A stretch of 64,000 nucleotides of DNA, from contig NZ_JANHAP010000001.1 in NCBI RefSeq assembly GCF_024734385.1, positions 62,001-126,000 on the forward strand. The letters run 5' to 3'. Positions 1-7,622 of this stretch are shown in pieces (position 1 is the first letter of the stretch; every line of letters begins with the position of its first letter). The stretch is from Dasania sp. GY-MA-18. Lineage in GTDB: Bacteria; Pseudomonadota; Gammaproteobacteria; Pseudomonadales; Dasaniaceae. Position numbers and translations under genes: made by a program. The notes below the pieces were generated by a model. The model saw only the letters and a list, made by a program, of their open reading frames with translations, was not told the origin of the DNA and made no database searches.

Positions 1-6
1 ATATTA

Positions 7-27
7 TTTTACAGCATTTTACAACTG
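7..27 (-). promoter_or_regulatory. TGTAAAA tandem repeat (third copy of putative operator)
   Basis: Read on the minus strand this holds two TGTAAAA heptamers separated by 3 nt (10-bp period). It is the same arrangement as the two copies at 1777-1797 and 1834-1854. It lies just past the stop of the DUF3754 gene, so if functional it would serve a gene left of the window. The repeat is seen directly; a binding role is inferred. Confidence 0.4.
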
Positions 28-40
28 CCAATGTAGGCTC

Positions 41-1276
41 TTACATTGTCGCTGTTGAGCTAAAGTATTTATTCCAGCGGCACTCTAAAACATTGATAGT
101 CTCAGATAAAGGCATGGACCTATAAAAACCTCTATCATGTTTAACAACGCCTAAGTTTAGCAACTTATTTAGCGCATCATCTATTTCAAAATCAATATCA
201 CACTGCCATAGATCTTTTAACCAAGCCTCTACTGCCGTATCAATTTTTTGCCTTGATAAAGGCTTATCCGCGACAAACAAAATAAAATAAGCCAATAGGG
301 CCTCTTTGACCTCCTCTTCTTCAGCATCATTAGTGATGCGGAACAGAACCCCGGCATTATTATCCAAGTTTTTAAAATAGAGGTTTTTAGTCAACTCCTG
401 CATAAACCGCAGCTTTCTGTTTTTGAAGTTAGCAAACTGCTTCCATATATAAGTCGCTAGCGTAGCAGCACCGGCCAATAAGGCAACTATAGCAGTATTA
501 TTGATATTTACCGGCTCAGCATGCAGCCCCAACCAAAAGCCCAGCAACGACCCCAACAGTAGCAAAGTGGCACTAAGCTTAGTTGTTAACACTATACCGC
601 CGCTAATAATTGCCGGCACACCTATTAACAACTTGTCTCGCATACGCATACGCACCTGGGTATTAGGAAACAGCATTTCTAAGTCTGCTTTCGGCACATT
701 GCAAAACAACTTTAACATGCTGCGACCGGCCATATGATCGGGTTGCAAAGGGTTTTCTGACCAGCCATCTTTAAAGCGTATGTAAATCACCACACGATCA
801 TAATGGGTAAATCTTATAGTCTTAGAAAACAAGCCTAAGCAGCTGGTCAAGCGTTCTTCGCGTATAGACTCACCCCGACAAAACAATAACTGTTCTGAAA
901 AATCGTCAAAATCAACCTGCAAGCGTATTTTGAAAAGCGAGGACTCTTGCATCGCTTGATGAATATCGCCCTGATTCAAGGGCTGGTAATTCGCTTTTTC
1001 CAACAACTCCGCTAGTAACACCGGAAAATCATCATCACCTTTTGTTACCTTATATAGACAGGGGTACGGCAAGGTATCTGAATCAGGATCTACCGAAGAG
1101 TAGCTATTCTTTAATCGCTCTATGCGCTGATGAAATTCATAATGAAACACGCTATCTAGCATGCGCACCATCTGTCGAAAGCTATCCTCTTGCGCTTGCA
1201 GCGTAATATTAGTAAGGCACATCTCAACAAGGTCATGCTTGCGAAAAGGAATGAAACGATTTTTGCTTGCCCTCAT
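41..1276 (-). CDS. DUF3754 (TMEM143-like) membrane protein
   Basis: A 411-aa protein. Near the N-terminus it has the RFIPFRKHDL block (residues 7-16), and before the membrane part RMRMRDKLLIGVPAI; both are what I associate with the DUF3754/TMEM143 family, whose biochemical function is unknown. Two hydrophobic segments lie at about residues 214-252 and 257-280, with large soluble regions on both sides. The ATG is preceded by a strong GGAGGTGG site. The gene is 19 nt downstream of the 133-aa gene at 1296-1697, so the two are probably one transcript, divergent from the two-component operon at 1946. That position suggests shared control through the TGTAAAA sites; a functional link to the kinase is inference only. 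Confidence 0.75.
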   Translation of the reverse strand: MRASKNRFIPFRKHDLVEMCLTNITLQAQEDSFRQMVRMLDSVFHYEFHQRIERLKNSYSSVDPDSDTLPYPCLYKVTKGDDDFPVLLAELLEKANYQPLNQGDIHQAMQESSLFKIRLQVDFDDFSEQLLFCRGESIREERLTSCLGLFSKTIRFTHYDRVVIYIRFKDGWSENPLQPDHMAGRSMLKLFCNVPKADLEMLFPNTQVRMRMRDKLLIGVPAIISGGIVLTTKLSATLLLLGSLLGFWLGLHAEPVNINNTAIVALLAGAATLATYIWKQFANFKNRKLRFMQELTKNLYFKNLDNNAGVLFRITNDAEEEEVKEALLAYFILFVADKPLSRQKIDTAVEAWLKDLWQCDIDFEIDDALNKLLNLGVVKHDRGFYRSMPLSETINVLECRWNKYFSSTATM

Positions 1277-1295
1277 GCCCCCACCTCCAGCGCTG

Positions 1296-1697
1296 TTAAA
1301 CAGCCGCCCTTTGTAGATAAGTATCCACCTTAATACTGGCGGGTTTGACTAAGCTCTCTAACAAGGTCAGTGTTGGCTGCTGCTCTGATCGTACAACTAT
1401 ACCTAATTTAGCCATAGTCACTCGGCCATGAACTGACAAGCTCAATTGGTTGGTAAGCAAGACATTACCACTATTTATCACCGCACATTGATCCACATCA
1501 ACTATATGCTTACCCCTACCATCCTCATACTCTAACTGTAAGCTCAACTGGCCACTAAAATTAACCCCAGCGGTGACCCAAGCTCTTATTGCGAATAGGC
1601 CCTGCCAGGTAGTCGTCACTGAGGCATGACGATGCCCAGTCATGGCATCGCTAACATTATCATCTAAGACCATATAATAATTTTGATAGCTACTCAT
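1296..1697 (-). CDS. hypothetical protein, 133 aa
   Basis: I do not recognise a family. The protein is soluble-looking, has no signal peptide or membrane segment, and is rich in alternating hydrophobic/polar residues that suggest a beta-rich fold. One Cys is present near the middle. The ATG has a good AGGAAA site 6-7 nt upstream. It is the first gene of a probable two-gene unit with the DUF3754 gene, and its 5' side faces the TGTAAAA repeats and the divergent response-regulator operon. Coding status rests on the ribosome-binding site, tight spacing to the next gene and lack of a competing frame. Confidence 0.6.
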   Translation of the reverse strand: MSSYQNYYMVLDDNVSDAMTGHRHASVTTTWQGLFAIRAWVTAGVNFSGQLSLQLEYEDGRGKHIVDVDQCAVINSGNVLLTNQLSLSVHGRVTMAKLGIVVRSEQQPTLTLLESLVKPASIKVDTYLQRAAV

Positions 1698-1776
1698 GGA
1701 TATTTCCTATAAACACTAATGCCAGTAAATTCATTGTTTAAGTTACTGAAACAAGCATAACAATATTTACTAATAT

Positions 1777-1854
1777 CAATTGTAAAACCCTGTAAAATGT
1801 AAAAATCTGTGGCTATCATGCAATATCAGAACGTTTTACACGGTTTTACAACTG
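1777..1854. promoter_or_regulatory. Inverted pair of TGTAAAA-N3-TGTAAAA sites (putative OmpR-family operator)
   Basis: Positions 1781-1797 read TGTAAAA-CCC-TGTAAAA on the plus strand, with a further TGTAAAAA directly abutting at 1798-1805. Positions 1834-1854 carry TGTAAAA-CCG-TGTAAAA on the minus strand. Extended by the flanking CARTTG bases, the two 21-bp copies match at 19 of 21 positions as an inverted repeat. Direct half-sites with a 10-bp period are the known binding layout of OmpR/PhoB-family dimers, and GTAAA-N5-GTAAA equals the CpxR box. The sites sit between divergent genes starting at 1697 and 1946. Autoregulation by the regulator encoded at 1946 is my inference. Confidence 0.55.
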
Positions 1855-1868
1855 CAATAGCACAATAC

Positions 1869-1884
1869 GCGGTATTATTACCGC
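1869..1884. promoter_or_regulatory. Perfect palindrome GCGGTA-TTAT-TACCGC
   Basis: A 6-bp perfect inverted repeat with a 4-nt centre, 62 bp upstream of the regulator start codon. It could be an operator half-site pair or a hairpin in the 5' leader. No T-run follows, so it is not a terminator. The function is unknown. Confidence 0.3.
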
Positions 1885-1945
1885 TATTTAAACTCAGTCA
1901 TGAAGGCCGAGATAGCTTGATTAAATCAGGATTAAGGAAGCGCCC

Positions 1946-2662
1946 TTGCACATAGGCCTACTAGAAGATGACCCACAACAAGCCGAACTAGTTTGTAACT
2001 GGCTAAGCGCTGCTGGCCACGATATTTGCCACAAGGCTAACGGCAGTGATTTTTTAGAGGCTTGCAAACACCAGCTTTTCGATATGGTCATACTAGATTG
2101 GGAGCTACCCGATCAAACCGGCATAGAGGTATTGAACACACTAAGAAACATTGAGCAAAATAATCTGCCCGTTTTATTTACCACCCAACGTGACAGCGAA
2201 GAAGACATAGTCGCCGCTCTCAGTGCTGGCGCTGACGACTACCTCATTAAACCCCTACGCCAAGCTGAACTAATGGCGCGCCTAGAGGCTATGCGCAGAA
2301 GAGCTGGCATAGAATCGCCTAGTGAAGTTATAAGTTTAGGCCCTATAGTTATCGACAGCCGTAAACGCAGCATTACCGTGCATGGTGAAGCAATTAAAGT
2401 CACCCAAAAAGATTATGAAGTCGCACTACTACTGCTAAGCAATATAGGCAAGGTGCTCTCCCGTGAGTTTTTATTAAAAACCGTGTGGGGCGTGGAAGCC
2501 ACACTGAATACACGCACTGTAGATGTACATGTCAGCAGAGTAAGGCGCAGCTTAAAAATTAACCCCGATATGGGTTACTGCATTAAAACTATTTTCCAGC
2601 ACGGCTACCGTTTAGAAAAAATCCCTGCCACTACTATGAGCATTAACAGCAATGATAAATAA
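1946..2662 (+). CDS. OmpR/PhoB-family response regulator
   Basis: A 238-aa DNA-binding regulator. Receiver domain at residues 1-118: acidic pocket ED at residues 7-8, phospho-acceptor Asp51 in VILDWELP, Thr near residue 79 and the switch Lys in LIKPL. Winged-helix trans_reg_C domain at about 125-228 with the recognition-helix segment TRTVDVHVSRVRR. The start is TTG at 1946, chosen because GGAAG lies 5 nt upstream and the receiver begins at once (HIGLLEDD). The 3' end overlaps the next gene by 11 nt, and the CHASE2 kinase of the same operon is the obvious partner. The TGTAAAA repeats 90-170 bp upstream are a good candidate target. Family assignment is firm; the signal is unknown. Confidence 0.93.
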   Translation: MHIGLLEDDPQQAELVCNWLSAAGHDICHKANGSDFLEACKHQLFDMVILDWELPDQTGIEVLNTLRNIEQNNLPVLFTTQRDSEEDIVAALSAGADDYLIKPLRQAELMARLEAMRRRAGIESPSEVISLGPIVIDSRKRSITVHGEAIKVTQKDYEVALLLLSNIGKVLSREFLLKTVWGVEATLNTRTVDVHVSRVRRSLKINPDMGYCIKTIFQHGYRLEKIPATTMSINSNDK

Positions 2663-3992
2663 ATTACGCTTAGCACTAGCGTTTATTTGCAGCCTACTAG
2701 TAATCACTAGCAGCCAAGCAGCCGAGTGGCTTTATACCGTAAGGCCAGGCGATAACCTTTGGAACCTGTGTAAGCAATACACCACCCACCCACGCTGCTG
2801 GCAGGACTTAGCTAAAACTAACAAGGTCACTTATCCCAAGCGTTTACCACCCGGTTTTGTTATTAGCTTTCCCGTAGACTGGCTCAAGGCCATACCTCGC
2901 CCCGTGGAGGTTCGCTTTGTTCTGGGTGAGGTCAGTATTCAAGCGCCCAACAGCGACATAAGCTTAGCCCCTAGCATCGGTGATAAATTGGCGATAGGTA
3001 GTAAAATCACCACCCAACAAGGCCATATCAACTTGCGCTTTGGTGATGGCAGCCTAATGCAATTAGAGCCCCACTCTGAGCTACTCTTAGACAGCTTATC
3101 CAACTTTGATGGCGTAGGCATTGTTGATAGCCGCATGCGCTTAAACCAAGGCGCGGTTAAAACCCGAGTCATTAAACGCCAACCCGCCAGCCGCTTTCAA
3201 ATCACCACGCCCACGGCCGTGGCAGCCGTGCGCGGCACCGAATATCGCGTGAGCAGTGTTATAGGCGAGCAAGCGTTAATGCGCAGCGAAGTTTTCGAAG
3301 GTTTAGTAGACGTTAGCGCTGCCAGCAATTCGCAACCCGTCGCCGCTGGCTTTGGCATTGTTGCCAAACAGGGTCAAGCCCTAAACCCAGCCAAGCCGCT
3401 ACTACCTGCACCAAAGTTCAGCATTAATAAGCAAGCTCAATTACTACCTTTACAGCTACAATGGCAGCCCGTGCAAGATGCCCAACATTATTTATTAAGC
3501 CTGTTCGAAGATAACGACCAGCAAGAGCTAATCAGCCAGTGGCAAGTAGCCCAAAGCCAGCATCAACTCGTAGATTTAGCCGCCAATTGTTATCGCTTGC
3601 AACTGCGCGCCGTTGATCAGCAACAATTACAAGGTTTAGCCAGCCAGCAAAGATTATGCATAGCTCCTGCAATCTCGACGCCTATATTAGATAGCAGCAA
3701 ACTAAAATCATATAACAAAACTGCCACATTAGAATGGCCAGCACTGGCCAATGCGAAACGTTATTACTATCAACTCGCCTTAGATAAAAACTTTGAGCAG
3801 ATTATTGATGAGCAATGGCAAAACCACACCCAGCTAACACTATCCGGCGAGCAGCCACTTTATATACGTATAAAAGCACAGGGTGAACAGGGGCAAACCA
3901 CTGCCTACAGCAACGCCTTACACTGGCAACCCAGCGCTAACAATTGGCCTGCCGCCATTATTTTTGTTTTATATGCGCTGGCTGTTTTATAA
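2652..3992 (+). CDS. LysM + FecR domain periplasmic protein
   Basis: A 446-aa exported protein. A signal peptide spans residues 1-23 with cleavage after SSQA. A LysM motif (YTVRPGDNLWNLCKQY) starts near residue 28 and probably binds peptidoglycan. A FecR-type domain runs from about 85 to 215 and includes the characteristic TPTAVAAVRGTEYRV block. The C-terminal half has repeats resembling fibronectin-type beta-sandwich modules (LQWQPVQDAQHYLL; LEWPALANAKRYYY). It overlaps the regulator by 11 nt upstream and the kinase by 20 nt downstream, so the three are translationally coupled. FecR domains normally sense or transmit periplasmic signals; here the partner is probably the CHASE2 kinase rather than a sigma factor. 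The last 14 residues are hydrophobic and could be a tail anchor. Confidence 0.88.
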   Translation: MINKLRLALAFICSLLVITSSQAAEWLYTVRPGDNLWNLCKQYTTHPRCWQDLAKTNKVTYPKRLPPGFVISFPVDWLKAIPRPVEVRFVLGEVSIQAPNSDISLAPSIGDKLAIGSKITTQQGHINLRFGDGSLMQLEPHSELLLDSLSNFDGVGIVDSRMRLNQGAVKTRVIKRQPASRFQITTPTAVAAVRGTEYRVSSVIGEQALMRSEVFEGLVDVSAASNSQPVAAGFGIVAKQGQALNPAKPLLPAPKFSINKQAQLLPLQLQWQPVQDAQHYLLSLFEDNDQQELISQWQVAQSQHQLVDLAANCYRLQLRAVDQQQLQGLASQQRLCIAPAISTPILDSSKLKSYNKTATLEWPALANAKRYYYQLALDKNFEQIIDEQWQNHTQLTLSGEQPLYIRIKAQGEQGQTTAYSNALHWQPSANNWPAAIIFVLYALAVL

Positions 3993-6303
3993 ATCCAATT
4001 GGCGCCGGCTACGGCGCCATCAAGAGCTAATTAGTCTAGCCTTACTGCTAAGTTTACTTAGCTTGTGGCTAAGCAGCCATAATATAAGCAAACAATTTGA
4101 TTGGTTGCTATACGATCAAGTCCAACAGTTTAGCCAGCTGCCTGCCGCCAATGACATCGTAATTGTTAACATAGATGAAAAAAGTATTGCCACCCTAGGG
4201 CGCTGGCCTTGGCCTAGAGACAAACACGCTCAACTCATTACACAATTACAGCAGGCTGGGGCTAAAGCTATAGCATTTGATATTATTTTTGCTGATAGTG
4301 ACAGCAACAATCCCGAGGCTGATCTCGCCTTTGCCCAAGCTATAGCCGACCACGGCAAAGTGCTACTGCCCTTATACATCAAACAAATCAGTTTGCAGGG
4401 GCAGGTTTTAGAAGTCCCCCCCGCCCCACTATTTTACCGCGCAGCCCACAGCATAGGTCATGTGCATGTAGCTCCCAACGAGGACGGTGTGGTGCGCAGC
4501 TTATTTTTAAAAGAAGGAGTTAACAGCGCTTACTGGCCACATTTGTCTCTAGCCTTATGGCAAATGTTAGCTGGCCCCCAGCCTTTACCTGGCAGCCAGC
4601 AAGCAGCTGCCAATACAACATCACAACAACAATATATTATCCGAGATTTTCATAATTTCTTACCCATGCCAGGCCCGCAACAAGGCTTGCGCCACGTTTC
4701 GTACAGCGATGTAATAAACGCGGAAGTCGATAGCAGCTTATTAAAACACAGCTTGGTTTTTGTTGGTGCCAGCGCCGCCGGGCTTGGCGATACTATAACC
4801 ACACCTATAGGCACCATGAACGGGGTAGAGTTTAATGCCTGGGCTTTTCACGCGCTGCGCAACGGCGTGCTCATACAACAACTAAACCGCACTACGCTCA
4901 TTATTTGTCACAGCATCAGCGTGTTTATCTTGCTATTAATATTAGGCAGGCTCAGCCCCCGCGCATTTTTAACGGCCACACTGTTAAGCATTATAGGCTT
5001 AGTGACTATTAGCGCTCTACTGCAGCTACAGGCCCAACTATGGCTAGCCATCAGCCCCATCATTATTGCCTTGTTAGCCTTTTACCCTTTATGGAGCTGG
5101 CGACGCCTAGAAGTAGCCTTGCACTACCTGTGCCAAGAAATGAACGATCTGGAATCCAGCCCTATCACTACAGCACTAGCAATTTCAGCTAACAAAAAGC
5201 CAAGCACAAAAGCTAAAGGCAGTGAATTAGTCTCACAAACCATTAACCGCTTAAAACAGTTAAGAAATATCGCCCAAACTAACCAACGCTTAATGCAAAA
5301 AAGCCTAGAACAGTTAAATGATGCCGTCATTATCAGCAACACAAGTGGCCGCATTATACTTAGCAACCAAGCTTTCGCAGAGATGATAAGCCCTACAGAA
5401 CAACAGCAACAGGATCTTTACGCAGCCCTCTCTAACATTGAGCTGCAGAACTATAATTGGCCATCTGTTATTAACGACTTACAAATCAACAGCCCGGCCT
5501 TTGCCCTACAAGGCACACACAAACACAGCGGCAAAGATTTGTTTTGCCAAGGCCATGTGGCGGCAATTAACAGCTCACACAACGACACCTTCATTATTAG
5601 CATCACTGATGTTAGTCAATTAAAAGCAGCAGAAAAATCACGTATAGAAGCACTAAACTTTTTATCACATGATTTACGCTCCCCCATGGTTTCTGTACTA
5701 GCTATTATTGAACAACAGCAAAAACATACAAACCCTCAGCAACAGGCATTAGCCAACATAGCGCTATTAGTACAAAAGAACTTATCCTATGCTGAAAGTT
5801 TTTTACAACTCAACCGTGCAGAAGCCATAACTCACGAGCAACTGCATTTATGTGACCTACATTCAGTATTCGACAGCGCCCAGACCCAGGCAATAGCTTT
5901 AGCTCACAGTAAAAATATCAACATTATTACCCAACGCAGCAATGAAGATGCCTGGGTACTAGGGGATAACAATCTGTTAGAAAGAGCCTTAATCAACCTA
6001 CTCTCAAACGCTATTAAATATAGCCCTGCCAACAGCAAGGTTAGTTTGTCACTGATAGCTGAAGATGAGCAGCTATTATTACAAGTCTGTGACCAAGGCT
6101 GCGGCATTAACGCTGATGAGCTGCCCACACTGTTTGATCGCTACACCCGCGCCAAGCAACACCAGCATGAAATGGGCAGCGGCCTAGGGCTGCACTTTGT
6201 AGCCACAGTTGCCCATAAACACCAAGGGCAGATAGAGGTTAGCAGCCAACTAGGCGAAGGCAGCTGCTTCACCCTTAAGCTCCCCAAAGCTAATCCTGTT
6301 TAG
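3973..6303 (+). CDS. CHASE2 sensor histidine kinase
   Basis: A 776-aa membrane kinase. TM1 lies at about residues 16-36, followed by an extracytoplasmic CHASE2 domain at 40-300 (IVNIDEKSIATLGRWPWPRDKHAQLI; AIAFDIIFADSD). Three membrane helices follow at about 305-390, then a PAS-like region at 455-560, a HisKA domain with His566 in FLSHDLRSPM, and an HATPase with N box LINLLSNAIKYS, G1 DQGCGIN and G2 GSGLGLHF. The start at 3973 was preferred over an ATG 90 nt upstream because it places the first helix directly at the N-terminus and leaves a normal 20-nt overlap with the FecR gene. It is the last gene of the operon and presumably phosphorylates the regulator at 1946. CHASE2 with a LysM/FecR companion suggests sensing of a periplasmic or wall state; the ligand is unknown. 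Confidence 0.92.
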   Translation: MRWLFYKSNWRRLRRHQELISLALLLSLLSLWLSSHNISKQFDWLLYDQVQQFSQLPAANDIVIVNIDEKSIATLGRWPWPRDKHAQLITQLQQAGAKAIAFDIIFADSDSNNPEADLAFAQAIADHGKVLLPLYIKQISLQGQVLEVPPAPLFYRAAHSIGHVHVAPNEDGVVRSLFLKEGVNSAYWPHLSLALWQMLAGPQPLPGSQQAAANTTSQQQYIIRDFHNFLPMPGPQQGLRHVSYSDVINAEVDSSLLKHSLVFVGASAAGLGDTITTPIGTMNGVEFNAWAFHALRNGVLIQQLNRTTLIICHSISVFILLLILGRLSPRAFLTATLLSIIGLVTISALLQLQAQLWLAISPIIIALLAFYPLWSWRRLEVALHYLCQEMNDLESSPITTALAISANKKPSTKAKGSELVSQTINRLKQLRNIAQTNQRLMQKSLEQLNDAVIISNTSGRIILSNQAFAEMISPTEQQQQDLYAALSNIELQNYNWPSVINDLQINSPAFALQGTHKHSGKDLFCQGHVAAINSSHNDTFIISITDVSQLKAAEKSRIEALNFLSHDLRSPMVSVLAIIEQQQKHTNPQQQALANIALLVQKNLSYAESFLQLNRAEAITHEQLHLCDLHSVFDSAQTQAIALAHSKNINIITQRSNEDAWVLGDNNLLERALINLLSNAIKYSPANSKVSLSLIAEDEQLLLQVCDQGCGINADELPTLFDRYTRAKQHQHEMGSGLGLHFVATVAHKHQGQIEVSSQLGEGSCFTLKLPKANPV

Positions 6304-6427
6304 CGCTTTAGATTGTTGCGTTCAAAAAACTCAATAAAAAATTCAAAACGCCGATAACAACACTAACAACAAAAAAACAATAGGCCTTAACGTCATAAAC
6401 AAAACCGGCGTTATACAGGATATTTAA

Positions 6428-7618
6428 ATGGATTTTAACAGGGAACTACAACGCTGCTTATTGCCATTAGGCCAAGCTTATTCGCTACCCGCTCACACAT
6501 ATACTGATGAGTCTTTTTTTTACTGGGAAAAACGCGCCAGCTTTGAAGAACAGTGGTTTTGCTTGGGGTTAGCTAAAGAGCTACCCAATTGTGGCGACTA
6601 TGTTTTAAAAGATGTTTATGACCATAAACTTATACTCCTACGCGATGAACAAAAACAACTGCGGGCCTATAGCCGCGTTTGCCGCCACCGCGCCATGGAC
6701 ATGGCAGCCTGCCCTACATTGGCGAATCAAAATAGCAAGTCTGACATCTCGGCAGACAAAGGTAATATCAGCAAAATAATCTGCCCCTTCCATCGCTGGG
6801 CTTACGATATAAATAATGGCCAACTTCAGCAAAGCCCTCATGCACAACTCAGTACTACACAGCAAGAGATCCGCCTGCCTGAGTATCGACTACAACTATG
6901 GCAAGGCTTTATTTTTATTAATATCAATGGTCTAGCCGGTGAATTCCCCAAACAGCTACTAGTGCTAGAACAACAACTATCGCAAGCTAAGATCAGCCAT
7001 TACGACATACATCCCAACACCACAAAGACAAATTATGAAGGTAATTGGAAACTGGCCATGGAGATTGCCATGGAGTCCTATCATCATATAGGCGCACATA
7101 TTAATACCTTTCAAAAAGTATCTCGCGCCAGCAGCACCTATGTAGACCATGGCAACCAACGCTATGCAGCATTAATTAACCCCTACTGCAAAAACATTGA
7201 TCGCAGCCTAGGCCCCGTTAAATTGGATTTATTCCCCCCGTCCAGCATAGAGCAACACTACCAGGGCTTTGTTTATTACGCGCTATTCCCCAATTTACTC
7301 ATTGGCAGCATGGGGGGATTTTTCGACATCAACATTATTTACCCTATGAGCAAAGACAGCCATGTAGTCGAAGCCTTTCTTTTAGTGCCTGAAGGTGAAA
7401 GCAACAACCCCGGCGTAGCCACTATCCTGCAGCAATTTGACACCATAGAGCAAGAAGACGCAGCACTGATGCAAGCCTGGATTAAAGGCTTAAGCTCTGC
7501 ACAAGCCACGCAAGGCCCATTAACAAAACTAGAAGAGGCCAACTGGCTGTTTTACCAATACCTACTATCCAGCCTGGCAGTTAAAAACACCTCGCCTATA
7601 AGCCTGCAAGAGGTATAA
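6428..7618 (+). CDS. Rieske non-heme iron oxygenase, alpha subunit
   Basis: A 396-aa aromatic-ring-hydroxylating-type oxygenase. The Rieske 2Fe-2S site is C85-x-H87 (CRHR) and C119-x2-H122 (CPFHRW), with a longer than usual Ser/Asp/Lys-rich insert between them. The catalytic mononuclear iron site is visible as NWK...ESYHHIGAH, with His219 and His224 as ligands. The closest layout I recall is the choline-monooxygenase/carnitine-oxygenase-like branch, but the substrate cannot be read from sequence. No ferredoxin reductase or beta subunit is adjacent, so electrons must come from elsewhere. Only 4 nt separate it from the MATE exporter gene, so they are almost certainly co-transcribed. Confidence 0.88.
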   Translation: MDFNRELQRCLLPLGQAYSLPAHTYTDESFFYWEKRASFEEQWFCLGLAKELPNCGDYVLKDVYDHKLILLRDEQKQLRAYSRVCRHRAMDMAACPTLANQNSKSDISADKGNISKIICPFHRWAYDINNGQLQQSPHAQLSTTQQEIRLPEYRLQLWQGFIFININGLAGEFPKQLLVLEQQLSQAKISHYDIHPNTTKTNYEGNWKLAMEIAMESYHHIGAHINTFQKVSRASSTYVDHGNQRYAALINPYCKNIDRSLGPVKLDLFPPSSIEQHYQGFVYYALFPNLLIGSMGGFFDINIIYPMSKDSHVVEAFLLVPEGESNNPGVATILQQFDTIEQEDAALMQAWIKGLSSAQATQGPLTKLEEANWLFYQYLLSSLAVKNTSPISLQEV

Positions 7619-7622
7619 ACCA

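Noticed and set aside
6347-6412. AACGCCG/CGGCGTT inverted repeat before the Rieske oxygenase
   Set aside because: Seven bp over 52 nt of spacing is weak and could be chance; not counted as an operator.
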